DNA of 9,637 bases from Rickettsiales bacterium (GCA_947453775.1 CANGHM010000008.1:1-9637), one strand, 5' to 3'. Numbered from the stretch's first letter, positions 1 through 8,372 are shown. Numbers and translations are program-made. The notes: generated from the letters alone by a model not told the origin.

Positions 1-38
1 CTTTATGCCTCAACTTACAATTTGAAAATAAGGAATAG
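1..38 (+). CDS. rpoB: RNA polymerase beta subunit, C-terminal tail (partial)
   Basis: Reading from position 3, the codons give L-C-L-N-L-Q-F-E-N-K-E followed by TAG at 36-38. This resembles the end of proteobacterial RpoB, where a Ser-Leu-(Cys/Gly)-(Leu/Ile)-Asn-(Val/Ile/Leu) run sits just before the acidic C terminus. The position, directly upstream of rpoC on the same strand with a 6-nt gap, is where rpoB is expected in the conserved rpoBC operon. Only about 11 codons are inside the window, so the call rests on this short match plus gene order. The other two frames also end in short peptides but do not resemble RpoB. Confidence 0.8.
   Translation, partial: LCLNLQFENKE
29..34 (+). promoter_or_regulatory. 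Ribosome binding site of rpoC
   Basis: TAAGGA at 29-34 ends 10 nt before the rpoC ATG and lies inside the last codons of rpoB, so translation of the two subunits is probably coupled. It is the only clear Shine-Dalgarno-like sequence in front of any complete gene in this window. Confidence 0.7.
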
Positions 39-44
39 ATAAAA

Positions 45-3000
45 ATGACAACAGAAGAATTATTATTGAACTATTCTGGAGGACTTAATCAGTTTGATCA
101 GATTAAAATAAATATCGCAAGTCCCGAGCAAATTCGTTCTTGGTCATCTGGTGAAATCGATAAGCCAGAAACAATTAACTACAGAACCTTTAAACCTGAA
201 AAAGGAGGTTTGTTTTGTGCTAAGGTATTTGGTCCTATCAAGGATTATGAGTGTTTATGTGGTAAATATAAACGTATTAAATATAAAGGGGTTTTTTGCG
301 AGAAATGCGGTGTTGAGGTAACTGTAAGTCGAGTGCGTCGTGAACGTATGGCTCATATAGACTTAGCAGCTCCGGTGGTGCACATTTGGTTTTTAAAACT
401 ATTGCCTTCCAGAATAGGATTGCTGCTTGATATGCAGGTAAAAAACCTTGAGAAGATTTTATATTTTGAATCTTTTGTGGTGCTAGACTCTACCTTATCG
501 GAAATCAAGAAGGGGGATTTATTGTCTGAGTCTGAAGTTTATGAATATGAGGCTAAATATGGACCTGGACGATTTGAGGTAGGTATTGGTGCTGAAGGCA
601 TAGAGCGCATGTTGCAAGATATGGACCTAAAAGCATTGAAGATTCAGCTTCACGAAGAAAAAAATAATGCAGCAGCTTCTGCTAAAGCAATTAGAATTGC
701 CAAAAGGCTCAAATTAGTTGAAGAGTTCATTGAATCAGGTAACAAGCCTGAATGGATGGTAATAAATGCCTTACCTGTCTTGCCGCCTGATTTAAGACCG
801 TTGGTGATGCTTGAGGGCGGTAGATTTGCAACATCTGATCTAAACGAATTATATAGAAGAGTTATAAATAGAAATAATAGACTGCGCAAACTCATAGAGC
901 TTAACTCTCCTGAGATAATCATTCGCAATGAAAAAAGGATGTTGCAAGAGTCAGTTGATGCTCTGCTAGATAACGGTAGAAGAGGTAAGGTGATTAAAAA
1001 CACCAATAAAAGACCATTTAAATCTCTTAGCGATATGCTGAAAGGTAAACAAGGGAGATTTAGACAAAACTTGTTAGGTAAAAGGGTAGACTACTCAGGT
1101 AGGTCGGTTATTGTTGTTGGTCCTGAGTTGAAAATATATCAATGTGGTTTGCCAAAACAAATGGCATTAGAGCTATTTAAGCCCTTTGTATATGCAAAAC
1201 TACAAATGTATGGCACAGCAAATACCATTAAGGCGGTGAAAAAATTAGTGGAGCTTCAAAAGCCTGAAGTTTGGGATGCTTTGGACGAGGTCATTAAAGA
1301 CCATCCAGTGCTATTAAACCGTGCGCCAACGCTGCATAGGCTTAGTATTCAGGCTTTTGAGCCGATGCTTATTGAAGGTAAGGCTATCCAGTTACATCCT
1401 CTTGTTTGTTCCGCTTTTAACGCGGACTTTGATGGTGACCAAATGGCTGTGCATATTCCTCTTTCGGTTCAGGCTCAAGTAGAAGCAAGAACCCTTATGA
1501 TGGCTACGAATAATATTTTAAGTCCTGCAAGTGGTAAGCCAATATTAGTGCCAGACAAAGATATAGTACTTGGTATATACTATTTGACTATGGCTTTTGA
1601 TAATGAGCCTGGTCAGGGTATGAATTTTTCTCAGATGTATGAAGTTCATCATGCACTTCAGGAAAAATGCATTAGTTTGCATAGTAAAATCAAATTTAGA
1701 ATTCAAAAAACTAATGTATTTGGGGAAAAGGTCAGTAGCTTTGTTGAGACTACTCCAGGCAGGCTAATTCTGTGGAATATAGTGCCTAAAACTTGCTCTC
1801 CTGAAATTGAGTTTGATATAGTCAATAAATTGCTGATTAAAAAAGAAATTTCAAATCTTGTATACAATATTTATAAATCTTCTACCCAAAAAGATGCGGT
1901 AATTTTTATAGATAATTTAATGTCTATGGGTTTTAAATATGCTACGATTTCTGGGATGTCTTTTGGAATAGCTGATATGGCTGTGCCAGATTCGAAAAAA
2001 GAACATCTTGCTCATACTAGCGCAGAAGTCAAAGAATATGAGATGCAATATTATAGTGGTCTTATTACATCAGGTGAAAAATATAACAAAGTAATCGATG
2101 CTTGGTCCAACTGTACTGATTTAATTGCTAACGATTTGATGAAAAAAATCTCGCTTGGGGATAGGGTTACCCCTAATATTAGCAACCAGCAAAGAGTTAA
2201 TGCGATTTATGCTATTGCTTCTTCAGGAGCCAGAGGAGCGCCAGCTCAGATAAGGCAGCTTGCGGGTATGAGGGGACTTATGGCAAAACCAAACGGTGAA
2301 ATTATTCCATATCCGATTACTTCCAACTTCTTAGAGGGTTTGAAAATTACGGAATATTTTATTTCAACTAACGGTGCAAGAAAAGGTTTAACTGATACAG
2401 CTCTTAAAACTGCTAACTCAGGATACCTAACCCGTAGATTAGTAGATGTAGCACAAGATTGTATTATTACCGAGTATGATTGCAATACTTCTAACGGGAT
2501 TATTTTAGGCTCGGTAATGGATGGTGGAGAAATTACTGTATCTCTTATTGACCAAGTATTAGCTAGAACCAGCGCTTTGCAAGTATTAAATCCAATAACA
2601 AACGAGGTTATCTTGTCTGCTGGAGATATTATTAGCGAAGAAGATATTAATAAGCTTGAAGTGGCTGGTATTAGTCAGCTCAAAGTGCGCTCGCCATTAA
2701 CTTGCGAGGTGAATTATGGCATGTGCGCCAAATGTTATGGTAAAGATTTATCGACCAATAAATTGGTTTCTGTTGGAGAAGCTGTGGGAGTTATTGCTGC
2801 TCAATCCATCGGTGAGCCAGGCACACAGTTAACCATGAGAACTTTCCACATTGGTGGAGCTGCAACTAAAGGCGTTGAAGTATCTTCGATTGACTCAAAC
2901 TGTGATGGAACAATAAAATTGCTCAATAAAAATATTGTGCAAAACTCTGGTGGGCGCAAGATAGTAATGAGTAGGGCTTGTGAGATAGTAATTTTAGATG

Positions 3001-4175
3001 TTCGTGGACTAGAGCGTGCAAAATACAAGGTTCCTTATGGAGCAAGACTGCATTTAGACGACGAGCAGGCGGTGACCAAGGGGCAACGTATTGCTGATTG
3101 GGATCCATATACTATGCCGATTATATCGGAGAAATCTGGTAAAGTTCTTTTCCAAGATATTATCGATGGTGTTTCTATAAAAGATAATGCTGATGACTCA
3201 ACCGGTATGGTCAGTAAAGTAATTATTGAGGGTAGAAAATATTCTAGCGGAGCAGAATTAAAGCCAAGAATTCACTTACTCGATGAAGAAGGTAGTATAC
3301 ACATATTATCCAATGGTTTAGAGGCTAGATATTATATGCCAGTAAACGCGATCTTAACTATTGAAGATGGATCGCAAGTTAATGCTGGTGATATTTTAGC
3401 TCGTATTCCTAGAGAGTCAAGTAAAACTAAAGATATTACCGGTGGTTTACCAAGAGTAACTGAGCTAGTAGAAGCTAGAAAGCCTAAAGATCGTGCTATT
3501 ATTGCTGATATAGATGGCAGGATAGAGTTTTCCAAAGATTATAAATCCAAACGAAGACTGGTGCTACATGGCCAGGAGGATAATCAAGTAGAATACATTA
3601 TTCCTAAGGGTAAAAATATTTTAGTTAACGATGGTGATATCATTAAAAAAGGAGAAATGATCGTTGATGGCCACTATGTATTGCAAGATATCTTAAGAAT
3701 TATGGGTGTTGAGGCGCTCTCGCACTATATGTGTCAAGAGATTCAAACAGTGTATCGTTTGCAGGGTGTGAAAATCGATAATAAGCACATCGAGGTTATC
3801 GTTAGACAAATGTTGCAAAAAGTTGAAATTACTGATGCGGGAGATACTGAATTGCTAGTAGGCGATAAGATCGATAAACGTGAGCTGGGCGATATTAACC
3901 AGGCACTGGTGAAAAAAGGTATGAAGCCAGCTCATTATGATTTATTATTGCAAGGTATTACCAAAGCATCTTTGCAGACAACATCGTTTATTTCTGCTGC
4001 TTCATTCCAAGAAACTACCAGGGTTTTAGCAGAAGCTGCAGTAGCAGGTAAGGTCGACAAACTCAGAGGCTTAAAAGAAAACGTGATTGTGGGAAGATTG
4101 ATTCCGGCTGGAACAGGTTTTTATGTTAATAATCTGACGAAAATAGCTAAAGCTCACGACGATGAAATGTCTTAG
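45..4175 (+). CDS. rpoC: DNA-directed RNA polymerase subunit beta' (complete)
   Basis: This is the largest catalytic subunit of RNA polymerase, which pairs with beta to form the active cleft. The product is 1376 residues, near the length of rickettsial RpoC and slightly shorter than the 1407 of E. coli. The N-terminal zinc ribbon has Cys70, Cys72, Cys85 and Cys88, at the same numbers as in E. coli. The catalytic loop NADFDGDQM lies at 459-467, with the Mg-binding aspartates at 461, 463 and 465. The second zinc site is formed by Cys813, Cys887, Cys894 and Cys897. The trigger-loop segment MRTFHIGGA starts at Met931, with His935 in the catalytic position, and is followed by a long beta-rich insert like the SI3 region of proteobacteria. 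The C-terminal segment that contacts omega (about 1290-1365) is present. The ATG at 45 has a good ribosome binding site and sits 6 nt after the rpoB stop. Nothing is truncated or frameshifted, and expression is expected from the upstream ribosomal-protein/rpoB operon promoter outside the window. Confidence 0.99.
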   Translation: MTTEELLLNYSGGLNQFDQIKINIASPEQIRSWSSGEIDKPETINYRTFKPEKGGLFCAKVFGPIKDYECLCGKYKRIKYKGVFCEKCGVEVTVSRVRRERMAHIDLAAPVVHIWFLKLLPSRIGLLLDMQVKNLEKILYFESFVVLDSTLSEIKKGDLLSESEVYEYEAKYGPGRFEVGIGAEGIERMLQDMDLKALKIQLHEEKNNAAASAKAIRIAKRLKLVEEFIESGNKPEWMVINALPVLPPDLRPLVMLEGGRFATSDLNELYRRVINRNNRLRKLIELNSPEIIIRNEKRMLQESVDALLDNGRRGKVIKNTNKRPFKSLSDMLKGKQGRFRQNLLGKRVDYSGRSVIVVGPELKIYQCGLPKQMALELFKPFVYAKLQMYGTANTIKAVKKLVELQKPEVWDALDEVIKDHPVLLNRAPTLHRLSIQAFEPMLIEGKAIQLHPLVCSAFNADFDGDQMAVHIPLSVQAQVEARTLMMATNNILSPASGKPILVPDKDIVLGIYYLTMAFDNEPGQGMNFSQMYEVHHALQEKCISLHSKIKFRIQKTNVFGEKVSSFVETTPGRLILWNIVPKTCSPEIEFDIVNKLLIKKEISNLVYNIYKSSTQKDAVIFIDNLMSMGFKYATISGMSFGIADMAVPDSKKEHLAHTSAEVKEYEMQYYSGLITSGEKYNKVIDAWSNCTDLIANDLMKKISLGDRVTPNISNQQRVNAIYAIASSGARGAPAQIRQLAGMRGLMAKPNGEIIPYPITSNFLEGLKITEYFISTNGARKGLTDTALKTANSGYLTRRLVDVAQDCIITEYDCNTSNGIILGSVMDGGEITVSLIDQVLARTSALQVLNPITNEVILSAGDIISEEDINKLEVAGISQLKVRSPLTCEVNYGMCAKCYGKDLSTNKLVSVGEAVGVIAAQSIGEPGTQLTMRTFHIGGAATKGVEVSSIDSNCDGTIKLLNKNIVQNSGGRKIVMSRACEIVILDVRGLERAKYKVPYGARLHLDDEQAVTKGQRIADWDPYTMPIISEKSGKVLFQDIIDGVSIKDNADDSTGMVSKVIIEGRKYSSGAELKPRIHLLDEEGSIHILSNGLEARYYMPVNAILTIEDGSQVNAGDILARIPRESSKTKDITGGLPRVTELVEARKPKDRAIIADIDGRIEFSKDYKSKRRLVLHGQEDNQVEYIIPKGKNILVNDGDIIKKGEMIVDGHYVLQDILRIMGVEALSHYMCQEIQTVYRLQGVKIDNKHIEVIVRQMLQKVEITDAGDTELLVGDKIDKRELGDINQALVKKGMKPAHYDLLLQGITKASLQTTSFISAASFQETTRVLAEAAVAGKVDKLRGLKENVIVGRLIPAGTGFYVNNLTKIAKAHDDEMS

Positions 4176-4201
4176 TGATATAAACTTTCTCTGAGCTTTG
4201 A

Positions 4202-4230
4202 TGCTAGAAGCAATGCTTTTAGCACTATTT
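4202..4230 (+). terminator. Possible rpoC terminator hairpin
   Basis: TGCTAGAAGC (4202-4211) pairs with GCTTTTAGCA (4215-4224) across a 3-nt loop. This gives a 10-bp stem with one G-U wobble when read on the + strand; on the minus strand that pair would be a C-A mismatch. The polarity therefore favours ending rpoC transcription rather than the convergent operon. The stem is AT-rich and only a weak T-containing tail (CTATTT) follows, so it is not a textbook intrinsic terminator. The remaining gap between the convergent stops (4176-4258) shows nothing else. Confidence 0.35.
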
Positions 4231-4258
4231 CGACATAAAAAGGGATAGCCAGGCTTAT

Positions 4259-4855
4259 TTATGAGTTGTGGAGAGACTTATAGCGCTCCATTGCTACGAT
4301 GGGTTGATTTTTACTTTTTTGTTGTAGAAAACTTAAAATGTGCTTTATCAAATACTCTTGTGATTCTAATGATGCTATCTCTTTGGTGTTTTTAGGTATT
4401 ATTCTTGAATTTTGCAGGAGTGGAGCAAGGGTGATGTTTGGATCAAGTTTTTTTAAATTTAGTAACATGTTGGTAACTTTGAGCTTATCATCGTGGTTTA
4501 GTGCTGAAAGTTCAGGGCAATTGCTGCAGATTTGCTGAATTATTATTTCATCCGCACTTAAGGTTTGCAATGGTTGAGGGTTTGTTTCTTCATTTTGATT
4601 ATTGGCAATTGCAGCAGCAAAAAGACTCAATATATCATCAAAATTTTCACCTAATGCCGATTTATTCCCTAGGTATTTGGCTATTTTGGTTGCGCAAGAA
4701 GATGCATAAGGATCTATTTCTTGTTTAATGCTGCGCAAATCAAAGTCTATAGCAAGTATATTTGCCAAACCGGATAAAACATACTCTGAGATTTGTATAT
4801 CTTCTAGTGTATTTAGCAACGCATTGCGAAATATGGTTGCGTGATCTTTAAGCAT
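4259..4855 (-). CDS. Hypothetical protein, 198 aa, second gene of minus-strand pair
   Basis: I do not recognise this family. The protein is predicted mostly helical by eye and soluble, with no signal peptide and no stretch long and hydrophobic enough for a membrane helix. Visible features are a Cys110-x-x-Cys113 pair, another cysteine at 54, a low-complexity Asn/Gln/Glu linker around 86-97, and Lys-rich segments toward the C terminus. A single CxxC pair without further Cys or His partners nearby is not enough to call a zinc site. It starts 4 nt after the stop of the 400-residue gene on the same strand, so the two are very probably cotranscribed and translationally coupled, and may act together. 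No Shine-Dalgarno is evident before the ATG at 4855. The gene converges on rpoC, with 83 nt between stops. Codon use looks like its neighbours and the frame is intact. The gene is likely real; the function is unknown. Confidence 0.8.
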   Translation of the reverse strand: MLKDHATIFRNALLNTLEDIQISEYVLSGLANILAIDFDLRSIKQEIDPYASSCATKIAKYLGNKSALGENFDDILSLFAAAIANNQNEETNPQPLQTLSADEIIIQQICSNCPELSALNHDDKLKVTNMLLNLKKLDPNITLAPLLQNSRIIPKNTKEIASLESQEYLIKHILSFLQQKSKNQPIVAMERYKSLHNS

Positions 4856-4859
4856 TATA

Positions 4860-6062
4860 TTATCTACTCATTGCGTGTGCAGCTAGTCTGCTAGACTCTC
4901 GCTCAATTTCAAGCCTTTGAGCATAACCCAGACCCAGCTCTCGACAGAGCGCAGGGTCTGTTTGGATTTGTCTATTTAATTCTTCTAGTGGTTCATAGAA
5001 GTGGGTTTTTTGAAATAACTCTAATCTATTTTGCACATGGCTGCTAATCTCTGGTATATCGCGTGATTCGTGGTGCAATGTCATGAGTGCAGGAGTAATT
5101 TTACTGTTAAAAATTTTCATGTTATGAGTAGTTTGCGCAAAAATATTTCCTTCTACTTGAGGGGATTCTTTGGCTTTATCAAAGGCTATTAATGATTTTT
5201 CAATCAAGGGGCTTAATTGACTTCTATTTTCGCTTGAAATGGCACAAATATCTTCCATTAATTCTTGAAAATCTCTTTTCATAAGTTCGTAAGCTGGTGA
5301 GCTTAGAGGTAAGTTTTGTCTGGCTAAAATCAGGCTTTCCAGTAAGCTTTGAGCATTGGTTCGTTCTTGATTCAAGAATTCTAGTTGCATAGGATTAAAA
5401 TTTAGAGATCCTAGCTCCTCAATTGGTAGATGATATTTTGCTTGTAATAAGTTTAGATACCCCATGGTCTGCTCAGTGCTTTGGATCTGTTCTTGTAAGG
5501 TAGGAGATTTTCGGCATACTTGGCGCAGTTTTTCACATGTCTGATAAATTCCATATGCCAATCCTGCCCCTATTGCCCCTATTACGTCAGGATTTAAGAT
5601 TAATTCTAGCTCAACTGGTGCAAGATATGGAGCAGCAACAGATAATGCTACGATTAGAGCTATTTGCACTGATTTTTTAGCTATTTCAGCTAGCTGGGGG
5701 TGTTTTTCTGCAAGGGCAGTAAAAAATTTACTAAAACTTTCTAAAATATCGCAACTAGAATTAACGATACTGCTAATAATTTCCAGTGGATCTGCGGTTT
5801 TTATAGCTTGAGTAATTTTCTCAGATGCTAATTGAAATGCCGGTATTACTAAATTATAAAACTCTTCACTTACCGTCTTTGGTAGGGTTTGAATTTCGCG
5901 CCATAGTCCTACTGGATTTTCTCTAGTGCTTTGTATTACCACTCTAGATATGTCGTTTAGTGCTTTCTGACCTAGTTTTATGTAATCTTCTTTTGTTTGC
6001 GGGGGATTGAAAAAATCAGATTTGGCATGTATGCTTGATTCTGGTGAGTGCTCTTTAGCCAT
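4860..6062 (-). CDS. Hypothetical protein, 400 aa, with a central hydrophobic hairpin
   Basis: I do not recognise this family. The N-terminal part (1-130) is polar and helical with no signal peptide. Two neighbouring hydrophobic stretches follow at about 131-149 and 159-174, the second rich in Gly and Ala, separated by a short segment with Glu151, Glu153 and Asp159. Such a pair could be a membrane-inserting helical hairpin, or the buried core of a helical bundle. The rest (about 185-400) is charged, Leu/Gln/Glu-rich and probably helical with coiled-coil-like stretches, ending in a mixed-charge tail with four Arg among the last 18 residues. It is the first gene of a two-gene operon with the 198-residue protein. 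A secreted or membrane-interacting effector is one possibility for a large hypothetical protein in a rickettsial genome, but no motif proves this. The ATG at 6062 is the first in frame and lies 14 nt from the divergent PAP2 start; no clear Shine-Dalgarno precedes it. Confidence 0.85.
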   Translation of the reverse strand: MAKEHSPESSIHAKSDFFNPPQTKEDYIKLGQKALNDISRVVIQSTRENPVGLWREIQTLPKTVSEEFYNLVIPAFQLASEKITQAIKTADPLEIISSIVNSSCDILESFSKFFTALAEKHPQLAEIAKKSVQIALIVALSVAAPYLAPVELELILNPDVIGAIGAGLAYGIYQTCEKLRQVCRKSPTLQEQIQSTEQTMGYLNLLQAKYHLPIEELGSLNFNPMQLEFLNQERTNAQSLLESLILARQNLPLSSPAYELMKRDFQELMEDICAISSENRSQLSPLIEKSLIAFDKAKESPQVEGNIFAQTTHNMKIFNSKITPALMTLHHESRDIPEISSHVQNRLELFQKTHFYEPLEELNRQIQTDPALCRELGLGYAQRLEIERESSRLAAHAMSR

Positions 6063-6076
6063 AATAATAATTCTAT

Positions 6077-6727
6077 ATGAAATATATATTTTACGATTGG
6101 TGCGACTTTAATCAACTTTTGTTTACTAAAATTAACTATATTACTAATCTATGGTTAATGCAAGATTTTTTTTATATTATTTCATACTTCTTTTCAATAA
6201 TGGTTTTTTTGATATACTATCTTTTAATTATGCTATTTGTTTACTATAAACTAAAAAGTGTGTCTTTTGAGCGTAAGTTGTATGATCAGATATTTGCGTT
6301 AATGATAAAAATAGGATCTATATACGCAATTATTGGTTTATTATATGCTTTAATGAAATATCATATTAACTTACCAAGACCCTATTGTAGTATGTTAAAA
6401 GTTATCAGTGTTGCGGATTTTACACATGTGCGCTGTTTGTCTAGCTTTCCTAGCGCTCATACTGCTTTAGCTGTTTTGGCATGTTATTGTGCTTTTCCTT
6501 ATTTAAAACTCAAAGGTAGAGTATGTGCAATTTGCTTAGTAGTGTTAGTGGGGTTATCACGCATTTCTTTAGCTATGCATTTTCCGGCTGATGTTATTTA
6601 TAGCATTTTAATATCACTAATTATTTGTATTAGTGTGGATAAAATTCAACAATTAAAATTTATCCAACATTTTATACTTAGTCCTATAGCAAACTGGGTT
6701 TACAAATTATTATGCCATTATGGCTGA
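6077..6727 (+). CDS. PAP2-family membrane phosphatase
   Basis: This is an integral inner-membrane phosphatase of the phosphatidic acid phosphatase type 2 superfamily. Members hydrolyse lipid phosphates or diphosphates such as undecaprenyl diphosphate, phosphatidylglycerol phosphate or lipid A phosphates. The 216-residue protein has several membrane segments, roughly 30-57, 72-92, 126-142, 147-163 and 170-188. All three catalytic motifs are present: KxxxxxxRP with Lys94, Arg101 and Pro102; PSAH with Ser126 and His128 (PSGH is the commoner form); and SRxxxxxHxxxD with Ser161, Arg162, nucleophile His168 and Asp172. The active site should therefore be functional, but the substrate cannot be told from the motifs. 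The N-terminal 28 residues look like the usual start of the family, so I keep the ATG at 6077, although Met28 is a possible alternative. A CATAAT at 6060-6065 with TTGATT at 6035-6040 (19-nt spacer) could serve as a weak promoter with a very short leader. No Shine-Dalgarno is visible. Confidence 0.93.
   Translation: MKYIFYDWCDFNQLLFTKINYITNLWLMQDFFYIISYFFSIMVFLIYYLLIMLFVYYKLKSVSFERKLYDQIFALMIKIGSIYAIIGLLYALMKYHINLPRPYCSMLKVISVADFTHVRCLSSFPSAHTALAVLACYCAFPYLKLKGRVCAICLVVLVGLSRISLAMHFPADVIYSILISLIICISVDKIQQLKFIQHFILSPIANWVYKLLCHYG
6088..6115 (-). promoter_or_regulatory. Candidate sigma70 promoter of the minus-strand operon
   Basis: On the minus strand TTGATT (at 6115-6110) and TAAAAT (at 6093-6088) are separated by 16 nt, a reasonable match to the -35 and -10 consensus. 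Transcription would start near 6081, about 20 nt before the ATG at 6062. The element lies within the first codons of the divergent PAP2 gene. In such AT-rich DNA chance matches are common, so this is only a candidate. Confidence 0.35.
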
Positions 6728-6819
6728 TATGGCTGATTGTTTTTTATTGTTATTATAAGGCGTTAGGGGGTAAGATTTTCTATTTTCAAAGTAAATTGGC
6801 GCTAAAATTACCACTATAA
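6712..6819 (+). CDS. Possible 35-aa small membrane protein
   Basis: An ATG at 6712 opens a 35-codon frame that overlaps the last 16 nt of the PAP2 gene and ends at TAA 6817-6819. The peptide starts M-P-L-W-L-I-W-L-I-V-F and continues with Tyr/Cys, giving one hydrophobic helix. A basic tail with four Lys follows (residues 16-35). That is the shape of a small single-pass membrane protein with its tail in the cytoplasm. There is no Shine-Dalgarno, so expression would depend on coupling to PAP2. It could also be the remnant of a longer gene or chance. I see no continuation of it in other frames downstream. Confidence 0.25.
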   Translation: MPLWLIWLIVFYCYYKALGGKIFYFQSKLALKLPL

Positions 6820-6945
6820 ATAAAATAATTAAATGCGTTTTGACTAGCTTGCGAATACTAACTTGTGATATATTAGCTATACTGGATTTAGTATGCTTAT
6901 GATTTAAATCATAGCTTTTGATGAATAAAAATTTTTTTTAAATAT
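6820..6945. other. Non-coding spacer before the symporter genes
   Basis: This AT-rich stretch has no supportable gene on either strand and no tRNA-like fold that I can see. It holds a TATACT at 6878-6883 that could be a -10 element but lacks a convincing -35 at the right distance. It also holds the 16-bp palindrome described separately, and an A5/T8 run at 6927-6939 just before the symporter start. The promoter of the symporter pair is expected here. Confidence 0.5.
6898..6913. promoter_or_regulatory. Perfect 16-bp palindrome upstream of the symporter pair
   Basis: TATGATTTAAATCATA is exactly self-complementary. It begins 15 nt after the TATACT at 6878-6883, so it would cover the start of the transcript if that is the -10 box, and it ends 32 nt before the symporter ATG. 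Position and symmetry suit an operator for a dimeric regulator. Alternatively it could form a weak 6-bp hairpin with loop TTAA. It has no strong T tract behind it, only CTTTTG, so a terminator is less likely. AT-rich DNA yields such palindromes by chance more readily than balanced DNA. Confidence 0.35.
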
Positions 6946-8340
6946 ATGGCTTTAGATTTTGATCTTATCATGTTTTTTGCCTTTTTAGCGATTAACCTAA
7001 GTGTAGGTTTGTTTTACGCTCGCGGTGTTAAAAACATCCAAGACTATGCCACCGGAGGGCGTAGTTTTAGTGTTGCAACTCTTACCGCAGCTATTATCGC
7101 AACTTGGGTTGGTGCGGGAGTGTTTCAAAACACTTTGATTGAAACTTATCGGCAAGGTTTGGCCTACGTTATACCTGCTTTATTTATTGATGCACAGGTT
7201 CTTATAATGGCGTATTTTTTTATTCCTCGCATGAATGAATTTATGGGTCATTTATCGATAGCAGAATCTATGGGAAAATTATTTGGCAATAAAATTCGCA
7301 TCACAACAGCATTGATTTCTTTAATCAGATGTATTGGAATTCTTGCGATACAGTTTAAGCTTTCTGCTAAAATTTTTGAGTTAATTTTTGGCGCATCAGG
7401 CATGTGGGCGACTTTAACTAGTGCGGGGGTGGTGATAATCTATTCTACTTTTGGAGGTATAAAGGCGGTCACATTCACAGATGTAATCCAATTTTTAACA
7501 TTCGGCAGCATTATTCCACTGATTTTGGTTTTTATGTGGCATGACGTAGGGGGGTATAGTGCTGTGGTTAATACCATTAATCATAGCGAGTTATTCAGCT
7601 TGAATAGTTTTTGGAATTCCGGGGGGGTGCAAATTTCTAATATGATTTCTTTAATTATACTTTTTGCTATTCCTCAATTTGCTCCATCAGTCTTTCAGAG
7701 AATTTTGATGGCAAAAGATATCAAACAAGCTAAAATTGCTTTTAAGCTAGCCAGTATTTTTATTCCGCTAATAAGCTTATCAATCGCAGCTATGAGTATT
7801 TTTGTTTTAACAGATAACCCTAACCTTAACCCAGATAATGTTTTAAAGCATGTTTTTAATAAATATTCCTATACGGGGTTAAAAGGGATATGCGCTATAG
7901 GTGTTATGGCGATGTTGATGTCTACAGCAGATTCATTAATTAATTCAATGTCAGTAATATTTGCCCATGATTTATGTATACCACTGAATCTTAAATCGAA
8001 AGATAATTTTTTTAGTGCTGCGAAAATATTTGCAATTAGCTCTGGTATTTGTGCTTTGTTGATAGCTTTTTACTTCGACAATATGTTTAAATTAATTATT
8101 GCAGTTTATGGTTTTTATGTATCAACGGTTTCAGTGCCATTTGTTCTAGCTGTGCTTGGTTTTAGAAGCTCTGCTGCTTCAGTTTTGATTGGTATGTTTG
8201 GCGGTGTTGCTACAGGAACTTTGCTTAAGTTTTACTATCCAGAGATAACTCCTTTTGGGTATGGCGCTGTTGCAAATGCGGTGTTTTTATTTGCAAGCCA
8301 CTATTTATTGGCCCAAAAAGGAGGGCGGATAAAAAAATAA
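6946..8340 (+). CDS. Sodium:solute symporter (SSS family), copy 1
   Basis: This is an inner-membrane transporter of the solute:sodium symporter family (PutP, PanF and SGLT relatives), which uses the sodium gradient to import an organic solute such as an amino acid, vitamin or sugar. The 464 residues are hydrophobic throughout, with an estimated 12-13 helices. Family landmarks are the first helix followed by DYATGGR (33-39), the unwound-helix segment IATWVGAG (51-58), and YSTFGGIKAVTFTDVIQ (166-182) with Asp179 and Gln182. Further on are QR at 251-252 followed by an acidic/basic loop, and MSTADS (325-330), whose Ser326-Thr327 match the conserved Na2-site pair of PutP and vSGLT. The length is a little short for the family, with only a brief basic C-terminal tail (GGRIKK). 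It is the first of a tandem pair and is probably cotranscribed with the copy 32 nt downstream. No Shine-Dalgarno precedes the ATG. The substrate cannot be assigned from sequence; proline is only one possibility. Confidence 0.94.
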   Translation: MALDFDLIMFFAFLAINLSVGLFYARGVKNIQDYATGGRSFSVATLTAAIIATWVGAGVFQNTLIETYRQGLAYVIPALFIDAQVLIMAYFFIPRMNEFMGHLSIAESMGKLFGNKIRITTALISLIRCIGILAIQFKLSAKIFELIFGASGMWATLTSAGVVIIYSTFGGIKAVTFTDVIQFLTFGSIIPLILVFMWHDVGGYSAVVNTINHSELFSLNSFWNSGGVQISNMISLIILFAIPQFAPSVFQRILMAKDIKQAKIAFKLASIFIPLISLSIAAMSIFVLTDNPNLNPDNVLKHVFNKYSYTGLKGICAIGVMAMLMSTADSLINSMSVIFAHDLCIPLNLKSKDNFFSAAKIFAISSGICALLIAFYFDNMFKLIIAVYGFYVSTVSVPFVLAVLGFRSSAASVLIGMFGGVATGTLLKFYYPEITPFGYGAVANAVFLFASHYLLAQKGGRIKK

Positions 8341-8372
8341 TCATTTTTACTTAATAATTAAATTCAATATAT

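Noticed and set aside
650..1006. Minus-strand open frame of 118 codons
   Set aside because: It lies antisense within the conserved rpoC coding sequence and its product has no recognisable features.
2246..3535. Four minus-strand open frames of 61-79 codons inside rpoC
   Set aside because: All are antisense to highly conserved RpoC segments, including the second zinc site and trigger loop; they are explained by codon composition.
4338..4728. Two plus-strand frames of 66 and 75 codons
   Set aside because: They are antisense to the 198-residue gene, which is longer, lies 4 nt from its operon partner and has better protein-like composition.
6921..6941. Six-codon frame M-N-K-N-F-F before the first symporter, as a leader peptide
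   Set aside because: It has no Shine-Dalgarno, no attenuator-like paired hairpins follow, and such short frames arise often in AT-rich DNA.
6728..6945. tRNA or other structured RNA in the spacer after PAP2
   Set aside because: No cloverleaf-like set of stems or conserved T-loop sequence could be found on either strand.
8341..8372. Separate promoter or terminator between the two symporter genes
   Set aside because: The 32-nt gap holds no hairpin and is too short for a convincing promoter.
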